NCBI GenBank assembly: GCA_008973525.1
Contig: WACJ01000265.1
Span: 124,001 to 188,000, forward strand
DNA from: Stenopsyche tienmushanensis
Lineage: Eukaryota; Arthropoda; Insecta; Trichoptera; Stenopsychidae
Direction: 5' to 3'
Length of the DNA: 64,000 bases
Part shown: piece by piece, positions 1 through 10,719 of the stretch
Layout: every line of letters begins with the position of its first letter
How positions within the stretch are numbered: the stretch's first letter is position 1
Program-made: the position numbers and the translations under genes
Notes under the pieces: generated by a model
Told to the model about the DNA's origin: nothing
Databases searched by the model: none
What the model saw: only the letters and a program-made list of their open reading frames with translations

Positions 1-775
1 ATTTTCAAAGTTTTCAGCGAAAATGGACCGAAATAATATCATCTTCGACCGGATGGTTTACAATCACAGTTCGAGCGCTGAAAATTCCATCGTGTCAATT
101 TGGCGATAAAACACGATACGTCGTTCGAGACACGGCGTGAAATAATAAAAGCGTTTCCAGAAGATTGGATTCAATAAGGCACCAATACATCGACTTGAAT
201 GTGATAACTTTGAAAGCGTTGAGGGTTGATATCATGTTAGATATCATATCCAAAAAAAGAATTTAGTTTGCTTGTGGTACATCGATGGTCTAAGAGGCTT
301 TACTTGGTCAATATAGCCATAATATTATTTGATATATTCGAATGGTAATCTATACTATGCATTATTTAGCTTATTTTTGAAGTAAAACTTGTATAAGCGC
401 TGCAAGGCAAATTGGGCAAAGGCAAAAAAGACATCCAGTATATAGAAAAATCGTAGAATTACTAGTCACAATGTCTTTTATGATTTTTTCGGTGATGTGT
501 TCGACATCAATGTTTTTTTCTGTTTGGGCAATGCTAAACATCTTCGATTCTTGCTTCGTCTATCATATTTTTCTCATCTTGATTTGAAAGTTCGTCGTTA
601 AAAATGCAAAAGACACCAACTCTTCCGACAAGTACCATAAATGGCCCGGTATTTTTTCATGGCGACTTGTTTGGTTTATACTTTCAAAGCAAGGTCTTTT
701 AATTATTGTAAGTCATTTCTCAATGCTGAATATCCGACAGGGGCTTGAAACCAATATTTTATATATATATATATA
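1..775. other. non-coding, unassigned
   Basis: AT-rich sequence without a supported gene. The first 240 bases are richer in CG dinucleotides than what follows and match no repeat elsewhere in the window. A short TA run lies at 764-775 and abuts the mariner derivative. Confidence 0.4.
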
Positions 776-989
776 GAAGAATGTTCATAAAGTAAGTGTA
801 CTGTGACCAATTTCCCAACGCCAATTTCCCATCTGCCAAAAAATGCAAATATCATGGCTTCAGTGTTTTGGGACCGAAAAGGATTATGTTGAAAAATAAT
901 TTAAAAGTGTTCTGTAATTTTTTTTTCAAATACTCTTTTTATAAAAAAAAATATAAAATTTTAATACACTTACTTTCAGGATATGCCTG
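776..989 (+). mobile_element. mariner deletion derivative (non-autonomous)
   Basis: A 214-bp segment made of the two ends of the mariner found at 54534-55385 plus a short internal piece. The left end reads GTAAGTGTACTGTGAC and the right end ACACTTACTTTCAGGATATG, both as in the longer copy. The internal string TTTTGGGACCGAAA (near 868-881) also occurs in the longer copy around 54928, in the same orientation. It is preceded by TA at 774-775. It encodes nothing and would need transposase in trans. Seen: shared ends and core. Inferred: internal deletion of a longer parent. Confidence 0.75.
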
Positions 990-999
990 ATTTTCGCCA

Positions 1000-1394
1000 A
1001 TTTAAGATGAAGTTTAAATAGGAAAATATTCAAGCAATACATAGCTTTGGCCATCAATTTAGCACAATGAAGACCAGCAGGCCTCCTAACTAAAACTCTT
1101 TTTTCAGAAATTCCTATCAAGTAAATTATAGAATTATGGAAAGATTCAGCAGTTCTTTAAAGTCAAAAGAACACAAGCTCCATTTCTGAAGCTGGTATTT
1201 AAAGCAGTAGTGTCAAAAGATAAACATAATACTTCACCAATAGAAGATAACTTTGACTGATGCATATTTGGTGTTGATTGGCCGATAAGCCAAATATTGA
1301 GTTTATTACTAGTTAGTAATATTTTTTGCCACTGCTTGTGGACACCATGATAAATTGAAACAAGAACGTATAATTGGGAAAACAAAAAGTTCAT
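1000..1394 (-). pseudogene. unclassified transposase-like relic
   Basis: Two minus-strand frames together resemble a protein family common as multi-copy genes in insects and other invertebrates. The first (1394 down to 1146, 82 codons) ends with SFDTTALNTSFRNGACVLL, like the family's FDTTxxNTGxxxGACxLLE block. The second, just downstream in a shifted frame (about 1115-1010), carries PAGLHCAKLMAKAMYCLNIF, like the family's PGAxHHARWMAKAIYSLKIF block. The roughly 100 residues normally between these blocks are missing, and a stop and frameshift separate them. I recognise the motifs but cannot name the transposon superfamily with confidence. Confidence 0.55.
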
Positions 1395-1582
1395 ACTCTA
1401 GCTAATGACTTGAGGTGTAGGGCAGGGCTCAATCTCAATGCGTACCCGCAGGAAAGAGTCAAGAAAGGTGGTAAGGGGAGGATGCTTGATTGTAGTGAAG
1501 TAGTGTGTCTTTCTGCATGTTATTTCACTTCAAAATAGACTAATAAACATGCCAGAATTAATAAGCCGGATTCATAGTTAAG

Positions 1583-1671
1583 TGGTCATAGCATAAAGCA
1601 ACCACTACACCAGCAATAAACATATTTTATCGCATATTACACAACACACAGCTTTATCTTTCAGCTAACTG
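1583..1671 (-). repeat. short interspersed repeat, copy 1 of 4
   Basis: Reverse-strand copy of a repeat also at 17765-17885, 19690-19780 and 58195-58290. Shared core on its own plus strand: TGTGTAATAT, then an A/T-rich stretch, then GGTGTAGTGGTTGCTTTATG and CTA. The piece TGGTGTAGTGG resembles a tRNA internal promoter A box, so a SINE origin is possible, but I see no convincing B box. Confidence 0.55.
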
Positions 1672-1699
1672 TCTAAGTTTTACGTAAGTATTGTCCGAG

Positions 1700-3780
1700 A
1701 GTATGAGCGAAGAACCAGCTTTGGTAGTCATGGCTCACATTAAGACCCGGACAAAATTATTACTATCAACTAGACACTAGATGTTTTAAATTAATGATGA
1801 AACTCTCTTTAATGTATTTTTTAAATTGATAAATGATTGAAACATTATGTAGAAATATGTGAAATTAATTATCGCGAATATTGAACTTTTCTGTTATCTG
1901 TTTCAAATTTCGCGTAATTTGATTCTTTACTCTTGGAATCATTTTCGAGAAAGTAACGATCCATGTTGGACTAACATTATTACATTTTGCAAAGCTACCA
2001 GTGCCGATTAAAGTAAGCGATTAATGCCACAATTCACGAGCATTTTATTCAAGTTCTGTTGTTTGAGCTCGCGAACAAAAACCCAATTACCATTTTATTT
2101 CATCGCGAATATACGTTTTTTTAAATTAATTTTTAAATTAGAACCAAATACTTTTTATCGATAGTAAATAATATAATAAGTCGATATTTGGTAACATTTG
2201 ATCTGGCTTGAAGCATTGAAGAAATATGTTTTTAAAAGCAATACAACAGTGTATTATATCATCGCTAAATCCAAATCATTCACGCATAATTGTTTAATAA
2301 ATTGATTCTGGATCCAGATAATTGACCAGAAATGCGTGAAATTTGTATGTACGGCGAATAAAGCAATACTTTGTATTATATTATGCTAAATAGTTTTGCA
2401 TTATCTTTGCATATTTTCATCCAAAGAGCGATTGAAACTTGCTGAATAATTCAAGCATTAAATCGACTAGACCTTTAAATGGTATCCCTTGAGAAGCCAT
2501 CGCTTCAAAGATCATAAGAAGCTGTTTGATTGTATTTGAAGAAGATAATCCCTACATAATTTGTAAAGCCTTATGACGAAGAGGAATAATTGATGCCTAT
2601 AACAATCAAAGGATAACCTATGACCAAAATACAAACTTGAGATTTGTTGAACACCATTATCAATACTAGCATCGAACTCGTTCGGATTGAATTAAATATA
2701 AAATAAGAGCTTCTGCGTTTGAAATGCATGTTTAAGACCCGTCATTTGAATGAAATTCATATTAATCTGATGTCAAAGCAAATTGAGTACAATCATAGAT
2801 GGATGCATATTTGTGATTCGATGTTGACATATGAAAATTTCGAGCTATTAATAATTTAGATTCTGGACTATTTGTTTCGCTTCTGTTAAAATTGCCCATA
2901 TGAAGAACATTTCGGACAACTTTGGGGACGATCCATCAACGCAGGAGGAAATTATGAAACTTCTACATGAAATAGTTGATAACAAAATCGATCAAAGAGA
3001 CAACGTGACCTTTGAGGGAATATAATTATATATTATTAACACCGCATTTCAATATCTGTCTTTGGATTTGATCGATTCAATTATTGATTGACCAAGAATA
3101 AGTTCGTCTTTGATCACTTCAACTTGGTATATTAGTTCGTCCAATGATTGATCTGTCGTCGAATCATACGCTGGGCATCTATATGATTTGGAATATTGTT
3201 TTATAATGAATAGTTGAAGTATTTCATACAAAAAATATGCAAATGATGCTTGCCGCATATGATAAATTCATATTTTTTACCTTGCACAAAAAATGATTAG
3301 CCTGAAACTATTTTACAGTACATCACACAAGATTTTATTATATAAAATTAAATTGCTTATTTTATTATATAAAAAATATGTATAATAGAAGCTTAGAATA
3401 TGAGAGGGAAATGATGAAATACGATGGATGTCTTTATATGTCCTGTATATTTCTATAAAGCTGATTTATAAAACTATTATTAATGTCCACAGCGTTGAAA
3501 GCTTGGTAGACTATAAATTTACTGATTAGCATTGTATAAACACTGACTGAAACAAAAATTAGCTTTGTAAAAATGGGTGCATAATTTTGGCCGCTGTCTC
3601 TTGTACATTTGGGGTAAAGGCTCTTAACAACATGGAATAAAAGGATTTATTCATTCAAAGATGGAACGAATAGAGTTTTAAGGAACTATTTTATTATTGA
3701 AACCAGGCATAACGTAGGTCTTCTATAAAATAGGCTAATAATAATTTATTAAAAGATTAATCTCTACAATGATCAATTCT
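1700..3780. other. non-coding, unassigned
   Basis: AT-rich sequence with no supported gene. Around 2892-3024 there is a short open plus-strand stretch (reading KIAHMKNISDNFG and on) and on the minus strand at 3049-3258 an acidic 69-codon frame. Neither matches a family I know, and neither shows splice or start context, so I do not call them genes. Confidence 0.4.
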
Positions 3781-3790
3781 GATTATTTAA

Positions 3791-3871
3791 CGCTTTGGCG
3801 AACACGCCTGCATTATGCATCATTTTTAGTATGGAAAGATGACGCATAATGCAGACTTGTCCATCAATGCG
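3791..3871. mobile_element. 81-bp TTAA-flanked palindromic mini-element
   Basis: Flanked on both sides by TTAA (3787-3790 and 3872-3875), the target duplication of piggyBac-like transposons. The ends are imperfect inverted repeats: CGCTTTGGCG at the left against CGCATTGATG read inward from the right. They share an inner perfect block CTGCATTATGC and then TCAT. Almost the whole element folds back on itself. It is too small to code. The left-end style (CGCATTGATGGACA) resembles the left end of the 6927-7241 element (CACATTGACGTACA), so they may share a transposase source. Seen: TTAA and inverted repeats. Inferred: piggyBac-like mobilisation. Confidence 0.65.
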
Positions 3872-3970
3872 TTAAAATAACATTAATATTACAGTTGGGA
3901 TCATGTGTATTATTATATTAAATTTATAATAATCGATTGTTGCTTATTTAACAGGCGATTAATTAAATTA

Positions 3971-4925
3971 TTAGGTTGGGGAATAAGTTCGTAGCGTTTT
4001 TATATTTTTTTCGTTTTGCAACATTTTTTTTGGTTTTTGACAAAGTGTATAATATTCATTCGATAGAGTTCTTTCTGTTCTACAAATCTTTGTTAATCAT
4101 CTTTTTGAATAATTAAATTTTTTATTACCTTTGAGTCTTAAAAATGGAATATCCAGGAGGTAAAAAGCAACATTTTAGACATCTACTCTTCTTCGCTTTT
4201 CATCGAGACCAAAAAGCTGCTTAAGCAGACTGGGATATTTAGAAACGTATACAGAGAAGGTGTCATGGGTGAGTCTACAGCACGGAAATGATTTGCAAAG
4301 TTCAAAAATGGCGATTTGATGTTGACGATACGCCCCATAGCAGAAAACCGAGCCGAAAGTCAAGCCTGAACTCTATCCAAAGAAGGCCATGATCTGCGTT
4401 TGGTGGGAATGGGAGGACATGATGCATTGAGAAATGCTCGCAAGAAATACCACGGTCAACAAGGAGCTTTACAAAACTCAGCTACACCGCGTAAAAGAGT
4501 CTATTCAACTGAAAAGATCCCATCGACAAGGCCAAATCATACTCCTTCACAACAACGCCAGGCCTCATATTGCACAAGTCGTCAAAGCCGCACTCCAAGA
4601 GCTCGAATGGGGAAGTCCTTCAGCATCCGCCGTATTCTTCAGACCTTGCACTGACGGATTACCATCTTTTCCGCTCTCTGTTGAACCATATGAGAGGCGT
4701 TATTTTCAACACTGAAGACGACCTTAAAAACTGGCTCAACAAATTCTTCGATACTAGATCGGGTGATTTTTGGCAGAACGGCATCGACAAATTAGTCGAG
4801 AGGTGGCAGGAGGTATTAAACAGCAACGGCGAATGCATAATTAATTAATTAATTGTTAAAACTATTGTTTTTTGTTTAAATAAAAGTTTTTGATAAAAAC
4901 GCTACGAACTTATTCCCCAACCTAA
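3971..4925 (+). mobile_element. mariner transposon, internally deleted
   Basis: Complete outer structure: 33-bp perfect inverted terminal repeats (beginning TTAGGTTGGGGAATAAGTTC at 3971 and its complement ending at 4925) and TA target duplications at 3969-3970 and 4926-4927. Length is 955 bp against about 1.3 kb for intact mariners. The identical ends suggest fairly recent movement compared with other relics here. The encoded transposase is broken (see the 4144-4848 entry), so it was probably last moved by a protein made elsewhere. Confidence 0.93.
4144..4848 (+). pseudogene. mariner transposase pseudogene
   Basis: Starts at ATG 4144 (MEYPGG), 173 bp inside the left terminal repeat. The N-terminal helix-turn-helix region is readable around 4268-4318 as GESTARK-stop-FAKFKNGD, where a tryptophan codon has become TGA. 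The segment with the first catalytic aspartate is deleted. The text resumes near 4385 (WWEWE) and reaches LLHNNARPHIA at 4538-4570, where the second catalytic aspartate (normally HDNARPH) is asparagine. A frameshift near 4610 moves to HPPYSSDLALTDYHLFRSLL, keeping the third-aspartate region, and the C-terminus runs to 4848. Mariners cut and paste DNA through a D,D34D catalytic triad; this copy lacks one aspartate, has another mutated and has several stops. It is certainly inactive. Confidence 0.9.
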
Positions 4926-5332
4926 TAAATATATATGATATAACTTAAAAAGTAAATCATGCAGTATTGTTATGCCGTCATTTGTATTTTTTGAATGTCT
5001 AGTCCTAATTCAATCTAATCCGGTACCCCCTGTAGTCCGACGTCCTGATACAAGTATAGTTCATATGTACGGTAAAGCTTCGTCAAGTTAAAAAATGCAA
5101 AAGTGTGATTCTGTAATACACACTTGCAAGGGTTAAAAGTCATGGAATACGTTTGATGAGAGTTACAGGTTTTTATTTTTTATAAATACAATGGCCATTG
5201 TGTCTATGACGTTAATTCTATAATATGAAATCTGTGTTATCCATGTATGTCTCACCATTTTTACAAATTTTCTGATTACAATCACTCCTTTTAAAGAGTT
5301 CCGGACCACAAGGGGTCGGAGGCAGTACTCTA

Positions 5333-5400
5333 CAGTCCGACAAATTGGACAATTCTAAATTGTCTTACAAAACGTTCGTCGGATTACCACAGGTCTACTG
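5333..5400. mobile_element. 68-bp pogo/Tigger-like micro-element
   Basis: Flanked by TA (5331-5332 and 5401-5402). It begins CAGTCCGACA and ends GGTCTACTG. A second copy at 57533-57583 has the same two termini (CAGTCCGAC and GGTCTGCTG) around a shorter middle. Both share AAACGTTYGTCGGATTA. Read from the right end, CAGTAGACC followed by AATCCGAC is the style of pogo/Tigger ends. It is non-coding. Seen: shared ends and TA flanks. Inferred: superfamily. Confidence 0.55.
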
Positions 5401-6015
5401 TATAGCAATACTGAATTTATTTTATATAATTAGAGTATTTTCACGGAAGCACAAATGACAATTTATGCAAATTTGGTATGTATATGGATAGGAATAAGAA
5501 GGTCCCAGATATTATGTCTATCATTTAGCGTCTCTTAATTTCCAAATCAACCCTTAAGCAAATTTGATTGCCTCATCAAGCACCATATTCGCATATCAAT
5601 AAAAGGGCTATTAACTCCATCATTGCGTATAAAAGTGGATTTCGCTTCCATTTACTCGCCCATGGAGCAACTCTTCGGATTTAAAATTTCATTGAGCCTT
5701 TTTCAGGGATAATTCGATTCGTCGTAAACGACGACGCCTATAAACGTATCAATTATGTTTTGTAGGAGATACTAACGATGAAAAATATCCGCGGACAGAA
5801 TAAATTTGAGCTCGGGTCCACGCAAATCTTGGCGGGCATTATTAATACGGTTAGTCCGAGAGAATAATTAACGCGGGCCGCTGAAAAATGGTCAGCTTCA
5901 AAGGGTGAATTTTCGCAACTGTAAATAAATTAAGGGCGGATTTTTCCCGTACGGCGTCAGCGGGTTTTTCCCGTAACAACAATTGGAATAATTTTCCGAC
6001 AACATTAGCAACAAA
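5401..6015. other. non-coding, unassigned
   Basis: No supported gene. From about 5640 the sequence becomes unique and CG-richer. A short direct repeat TTTTTCCCGTA occurs near 5940-5990 just before the double hairpin. Confidence 0.35.
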
Positions 6016-6081
6016 GCGTGCGTTTTGTAACGCACGCTTAAAATTAATGTCGCCTTTTTGTAAAGGCGACATTAATTTTAA
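6016..6081. repeat. two abutting perfect hairpins with identical TTGT loops
   Basis: First hairpin: 9-bp perfect arms GCGTGCGTT (6016-6024) and AACGCACGC (6029-6037) around TTGT. Second hairpin starts at the very next base: 20-bp perfect arms at 6038-6057 and 6062-6081 (TTAAAATTAATGTCGCCTTT and its complement), again around TTGT. Both loops lie inside the same 8-mer TTTTGTAA. The second hairpin also starts and ends with TTAA. No known element is recognised. Confidence 0.9.
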
Positions 6082-6922
6082 TGAAATAATTATTTCTCAT
6101 TTTGTCCCGAATGACAGGTGCGGCACGAAGAGCGCCCCCACATTACAATATTTATTTTTCCTTGAGGCTTTCGCGCATTGTTCCCTTTTTATTATTTATT
6201 TTTCAGCGAGTCCAATAACAGCAGCAATAAATCAGACATATTAATGTCTGCCCGAGGTGGAAAGTGAAAGAGAAATATATTATCAGGAGAATACTAAGAA
6301 AAAGAATTCCGCCAGAGCTCTATTGAATCGGGGGTAATTTTTTTTTTTTTGCATGTCCCGGTAAGAGAATTAGAATCGACGGCGATGACATCAATCACTC
6401 GCCAACTTTTCGGATCCTGTATCAGATCCTGGAAGAATTAGTGGGCCCAATTGAGGAAGTCGCCTTTGATGTTGACAATGGATTAAAGATTAATTACGAC
6501 AATTCGACATCCATCGTCGGAGCCAATTTTTTTCCTGGGACACGAAGTCTGATAATTGTTTCGGAAAGAAATTCGTAGCACGAAAGGAACCATTTCCGAA
6601 GACAGTCCGACATGATTATATCCCAACAATAAAAAACATATTTATTACATCCAAATATAATTAAAATAGTCATACACGCTACCATTTTTTGTTATAGTTG
6701 TTTAAAGTATTGACTTGATTAGTATAAATATTGATTGACAAATAATATTAATAGAATTACATTTTATTCGGATACCTTCACAGGAGATCATTGCGAACAA
6801 ATATTCTGGATTTTGCATTTGAAAGAAATCCCACCCGGAATTTAATTTTGAAAACTCGAATTAAAAAAGCTATTCATTTTTTGATTAACTTTAAAATGTT
6901 TAATTGCGGTTATTTACACTAG
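6082..6922. other. non-coding, mostly unique
   Basis: No supported gene. 6100-6560 has moderate CG content and no copy elsewhere in the window; the remainder is AT-rich. Confidence 0.35.
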
Positions 6923-6926
6923 TTAA

Positions 6927-7241
6927 CACATTGACGTACACAGCCGTCAAATCCCGTCATGCGTCAGCAGATAATATTTGCTTTTAGCGTCAGATAAGTT
7001 TATGCATACCGTCTTCGTGGACACTTCACATCTTATCTCACTAGACGAAACTCATCAAAACGAAAACAAAATTAAGCGACTCAAAAGTTCTCAAGCTTCT
7101 CTGAGAATTGAAATGAGGCAGATAGCACTACTATCAACAATCAATGTCATTGATTCAAAACAATAATAATTGTGTGTTTTAGCGATGGTTTTACGTTCAT
7201 AAATTGCTAAAATTGTTATTCCAAGCGTGTGCGTCAACCGG
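6927..7241. mobile_element. 315-bp TTAA-flanked element (piggyBac-like)
   Basis: Bounded by TTAA at 6923-6926 and 7242-7245. Left end CACATTGACGTACACAGC; right end read inward CCGGTTGACGCACACGCT, sharing TTGACG and ACAC in register. TTAA target duplication is typical of piggyBac. A 62-codon open stretch inside (6978-7166) matches nothing I know and is probably incidental. The ends are more diverged than in the 71-bp family. Confidence 0.5.
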
Positions 7242-7245
7242 TTAA

Positions 7246-7744
7246 AAACATCCCAAAAATGCGCATTAACTTTTGGACTGACCTGATATTTTTTAGTTAA
7301 ATGGCTGTCTATCTGCTAGCGATAATTTTGAAAAACTAGGTCGTTCGCTAAGGGTTAACATATGAGATCTCTGCCTCGATCCAGATTTATTATAAAATAA
7401 ATACTGGCGCGACTAATAAAATCATACAGGGCCGCCCATGAGTGACAGGATTTCCATGAATAATTAAAATACCATTTAAAAATAATGATAATAACGCTAT
7501 CAACTCATAAATATGTAAACATTTCAACGATGAAAGTGACTTTAAATTTACATAATATTTGGTGAAAAATATCTGTAAATTTGATCATATATTGGGTTTA
7601 AACTTTTACAAATATAGATCAACTCGTATCCAAAACGCATATTTAAATAATCGTAATTTAACCACATGAAGGCAAATAGGAAACCACAACATTTAATAGA
7701 GAAAAATATTTCCAGTCCATTTGTTTAATATAAAAAATAATCTT
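7246..7744. other. non-coding, unassigned
   Basis: AT-rich, no supported gene or repeat. A second TTAA-associated string (AGGGTTAAC near 7350) has no visible partner end. Confidence 0.3.
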
Positions 7745-8180
7745 ATTTATTTAAGAAAAGAGCATTGAGTGTTTCGTCATGATTTTGGAATACAGGTTAC
7801 TTGTTGCTGAAGATTCCACATTCGTTGGAGATATCGTCATCAGATATTTAAATGCTAGTTCGAGTTGATGACCACGTGAGCCCCCATTTTCGTATAATAC
7901 CATCAATGTGAATGATAAAATTCCTATCTGCCGAGACACGGACTAAAACACGCAAAATTCCCGATTTCCCGACAAATTATTTATTTTCGTCGTTGCAGAT
8001 GAATACTCACATACTATAATACTTTGATGTGATTCGTAATTATGCTACGGAAGAATAGCAAAATTTTGAACTCCGTATCTATTATATTTCATATCGATAT
8101 CCCCATTATTAGAGTCGAGGTGTAGTAAATACATCACCGGTAGGGAAAGGTTAATATAATAATTTGAATAAGATATATAT
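7745..8180 (-). mobile_element. short hAT derivative, copy 1 of 3 (truncated)
   Basis: Homologous, in the same orientation, to 59800-60330 and, inverted, to 41716-42044. Copies share the string GAGGTGTAGTAAATACATCA followed by CCGGTAG and a long A/T-rich stretch. The minus strand at 7939-7751 encodes the hAT dimerisation block (see that entry). The terminal repeat present in the other two copies is missing: similarity stops near 8180. Confidence 0.75.
7751..7939 (-). pseudogene. hAT transposase C-terminal fragment
   Basis: 62 codons. LAFKYLMTISPTNVESSATS is a degenerate form of the hAT C-terminal dimerisation motif, normally LxxxYLxIPPTSVEAERAFS. The copy at 59800-60015 preserves it better (FKYLMKIPPMSVEAERPFSG). 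Nothing of the catalytic core is present. hAT transposases use this domain to form multimers. The fragment alone would be inactive. Confidence 0.75.
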
Positions 8181-10719
8181 ACTCTATATATGCATGAATA
8201 TTTAAAACTGTCCGGGATTCCGGGATTGGATTCCCTAATTGTGGTAATTGTTTATTTAAAATATTTGATAGTTTTTTTTTTATTCATAGCGATTTTTTTA
8301 AACTGAAATTGGTTTTTCTCACGTTAAAATGAAAAGTTCGTGTGCATCAGCATCCGCATTAAGTGTGTTAAGGAGATTATATTAAGCGATCAAAATGAAG
8401 AAAAAATGAGAATTAATCTTATACAGTAAATTTGTATCGAGACATGGTTCAAGATACACATGTCATAATTGTTTTAATAAATACTATTAAAAATGTTTTT
8501 TTTTATGTATGAGAAACTTGTTTCTTCACTTTAAGTGTTTATTGCTACCCTTAAACCAGCATTTATTTTAAATTTCAATGAAATATAGTGAAATTGTAAT
8601 AATTAACAACAGAGAGTCCGAGTTTTCCTAACCCGTATATTTGCTGGGGAGTTCAACTTAACTTTTTCTGGAATGATAAAGGACTTTTCTTGCTATAATT
8701 GAATATTCATACTACAGAAAACTACTATGGCAGAAGACACTAATGATAACAAAATTACTTCTTTGTGAGAAGGCATCAAAGAGATAAGGCGAGAAAGGAT
8801 CCTAAATGACAGTGTATTACTGCATATGTTTGCCAAAAGTCGTTCGTTAATGTGGGTTCCAACAAGTAAGCCACCCACCAGTCCACACCTCCCAGCCTAA
8901 AGATAAACTTCAACTTTAATATGTAAAGGCGTTCTTGTATATAATGTTGATTGAATTTCAACAAAATGATCATTTATCAAACAAACTAGAATTGGATTAT
9001 AATAGCAAAAGTGGAATTAAAAAATGCATATCATTCTGAGACAAAATGAATAAAAATGGTTCTGAATATGTAATTAATAGTATTTATAGCGCATTTATTG
9101 CTTTGAAAAATAATTAAGTATAGCTTTATTATAAATATATTTGGGCATTTACCATTGTTTATAGATTTTATGCTAAATATGAAGAAAATTTTGAAATGAG
9201 TTATACCCAAAAACGTCGTGAATTTAGGCTGTCAGAAGACCCATTGAAATATTATCATCCTCGTTTTGTCGGCAAAACATTAAGGTGCCATTAGGCATCC
9301 GAAAGGAAGTCGGAGGGAGACATCCAAAGGATGCAAAAGGATGCTAAACATATAACAAAGAAAAAAATGTTTAACTATACTATTGAGGGTTGAATCTCAC
9401 ATTAGACTTCTCCGGCGGATAATATATTTCTAAGACAAAAATGTTGTAAAATGATACATGGCAATTTTGATGTTCAGTTCATGCGTTAGATGAACCTAAA
9501 ATAATGACACAAAAGGGATATAAAATGGAGGCAATCTAAATAATTATGGCGGGTGAAAATAAATTGGAGTCTTTTCTGCTTATTCATCATCAACCCGATG
9601 ATGATGAATTCAAACCACATTAAGACCATTATTGCAGATTGTGTTATTAGTATGAATTTGTACGATATTGTCCCGAGTTCATTTGGGTCAATCTGTATAA
9701 TTATCCTACTAAATCAGTACGCTCATTATTCACAAAATATTTGTGTTTCCTTTTTCGATGTAAACGCCCGGGGAAAAGAGTTTTCCGCGCCGGAAAATTG
9801 CGTAAAAATAGCTTTCGCGAATAAATGTGGTACTTAAAGCGCGTCATAAGATCTCATATTTCTAGCAAAGAAAGTTCATTTTCAGCTTTCCATGGAGCGC
9901 GCCGTAAATTGAAAATATAATTAAGTATGGGAAAGCGTGCCTCAACCCCATTACATCATGTAATTTTTTATATTGAAATCATATTTTATGTTTTAATGGT
10001 GTCTATAATTTTCGAAAGGGGCTCGTTAAAAATTCGTACCCCCGTCTAAGAGCGGATCGGGACAATTTTTTAATGCCAATTACGGACGAACACGGCGATT
10101 TATCTGTTTAAGGGTTGCGATTTTTCCACGAACGAACATATTTATATAGCAACAATGTCAAATTTATGTGGTTTTCATGAATTATTAAGAACCCCGGGAA
10201 GCAATCAATTCTCCAAGGAAAATAAACTAGCGATCTCCACTCACGATTAAGGTATATATATATATTGAGCATGTGTTGCTTGTGTTTCTATTTTATCAAA
10301 CAAATTACAATAATCATGAATAAAAAGAAGAATAAAACCACTCAAGAAAAGTTAAACTAGTTGATATCTTTGTTGTCGAGGTAAATTGGTCACTTGGGAG
10401 TATCGTTGTTTTCAAACTTATTTCCTTCTTCGGATTAAATTTAATGGCTCCATGAAAAACTTTTTTAAACTCATAAAAGTAAACTAGAAATAAAGAGAAA
10501 GGCAATTAAACACTTTTATTTAAAAAAAAAAGTTTCAAGCAAATTTAATACTAAAGTATTCGCCAAATCAAGTGTTATCATCTTCATTCTATTGTAGCTC
10601 TTAAATGTTGAAAACGATGCTCTCCCTTTCATTCACAGGAATATCTCATATAGGGGACATTATTCGACTTAATCATAATTTAAGTCGAATTATAAGCTAT
10701 CAAAAAATTCTAATATCTA
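8181..10719. other. non-coding, unassigned
   Basis: No supported gene. 8181-9700 is AT-rich with scattered short open frames without family resemblance. 9700-10260 is CG-richer and appears once in the window. Short TA runs occur near 10251-10265. An inverted repeat with 11-bp perfect arms (ATTCGACTTAA, 10662-10672 and 10680-10690) lies at the inner edge of the next mariner relic. Confidence 0.35.

Noticed and set aside
7349..7358. AGGGTTAAC as the right end of a further TTAA element
   Set aside because: No matching left end with a TTAA flank could be found.
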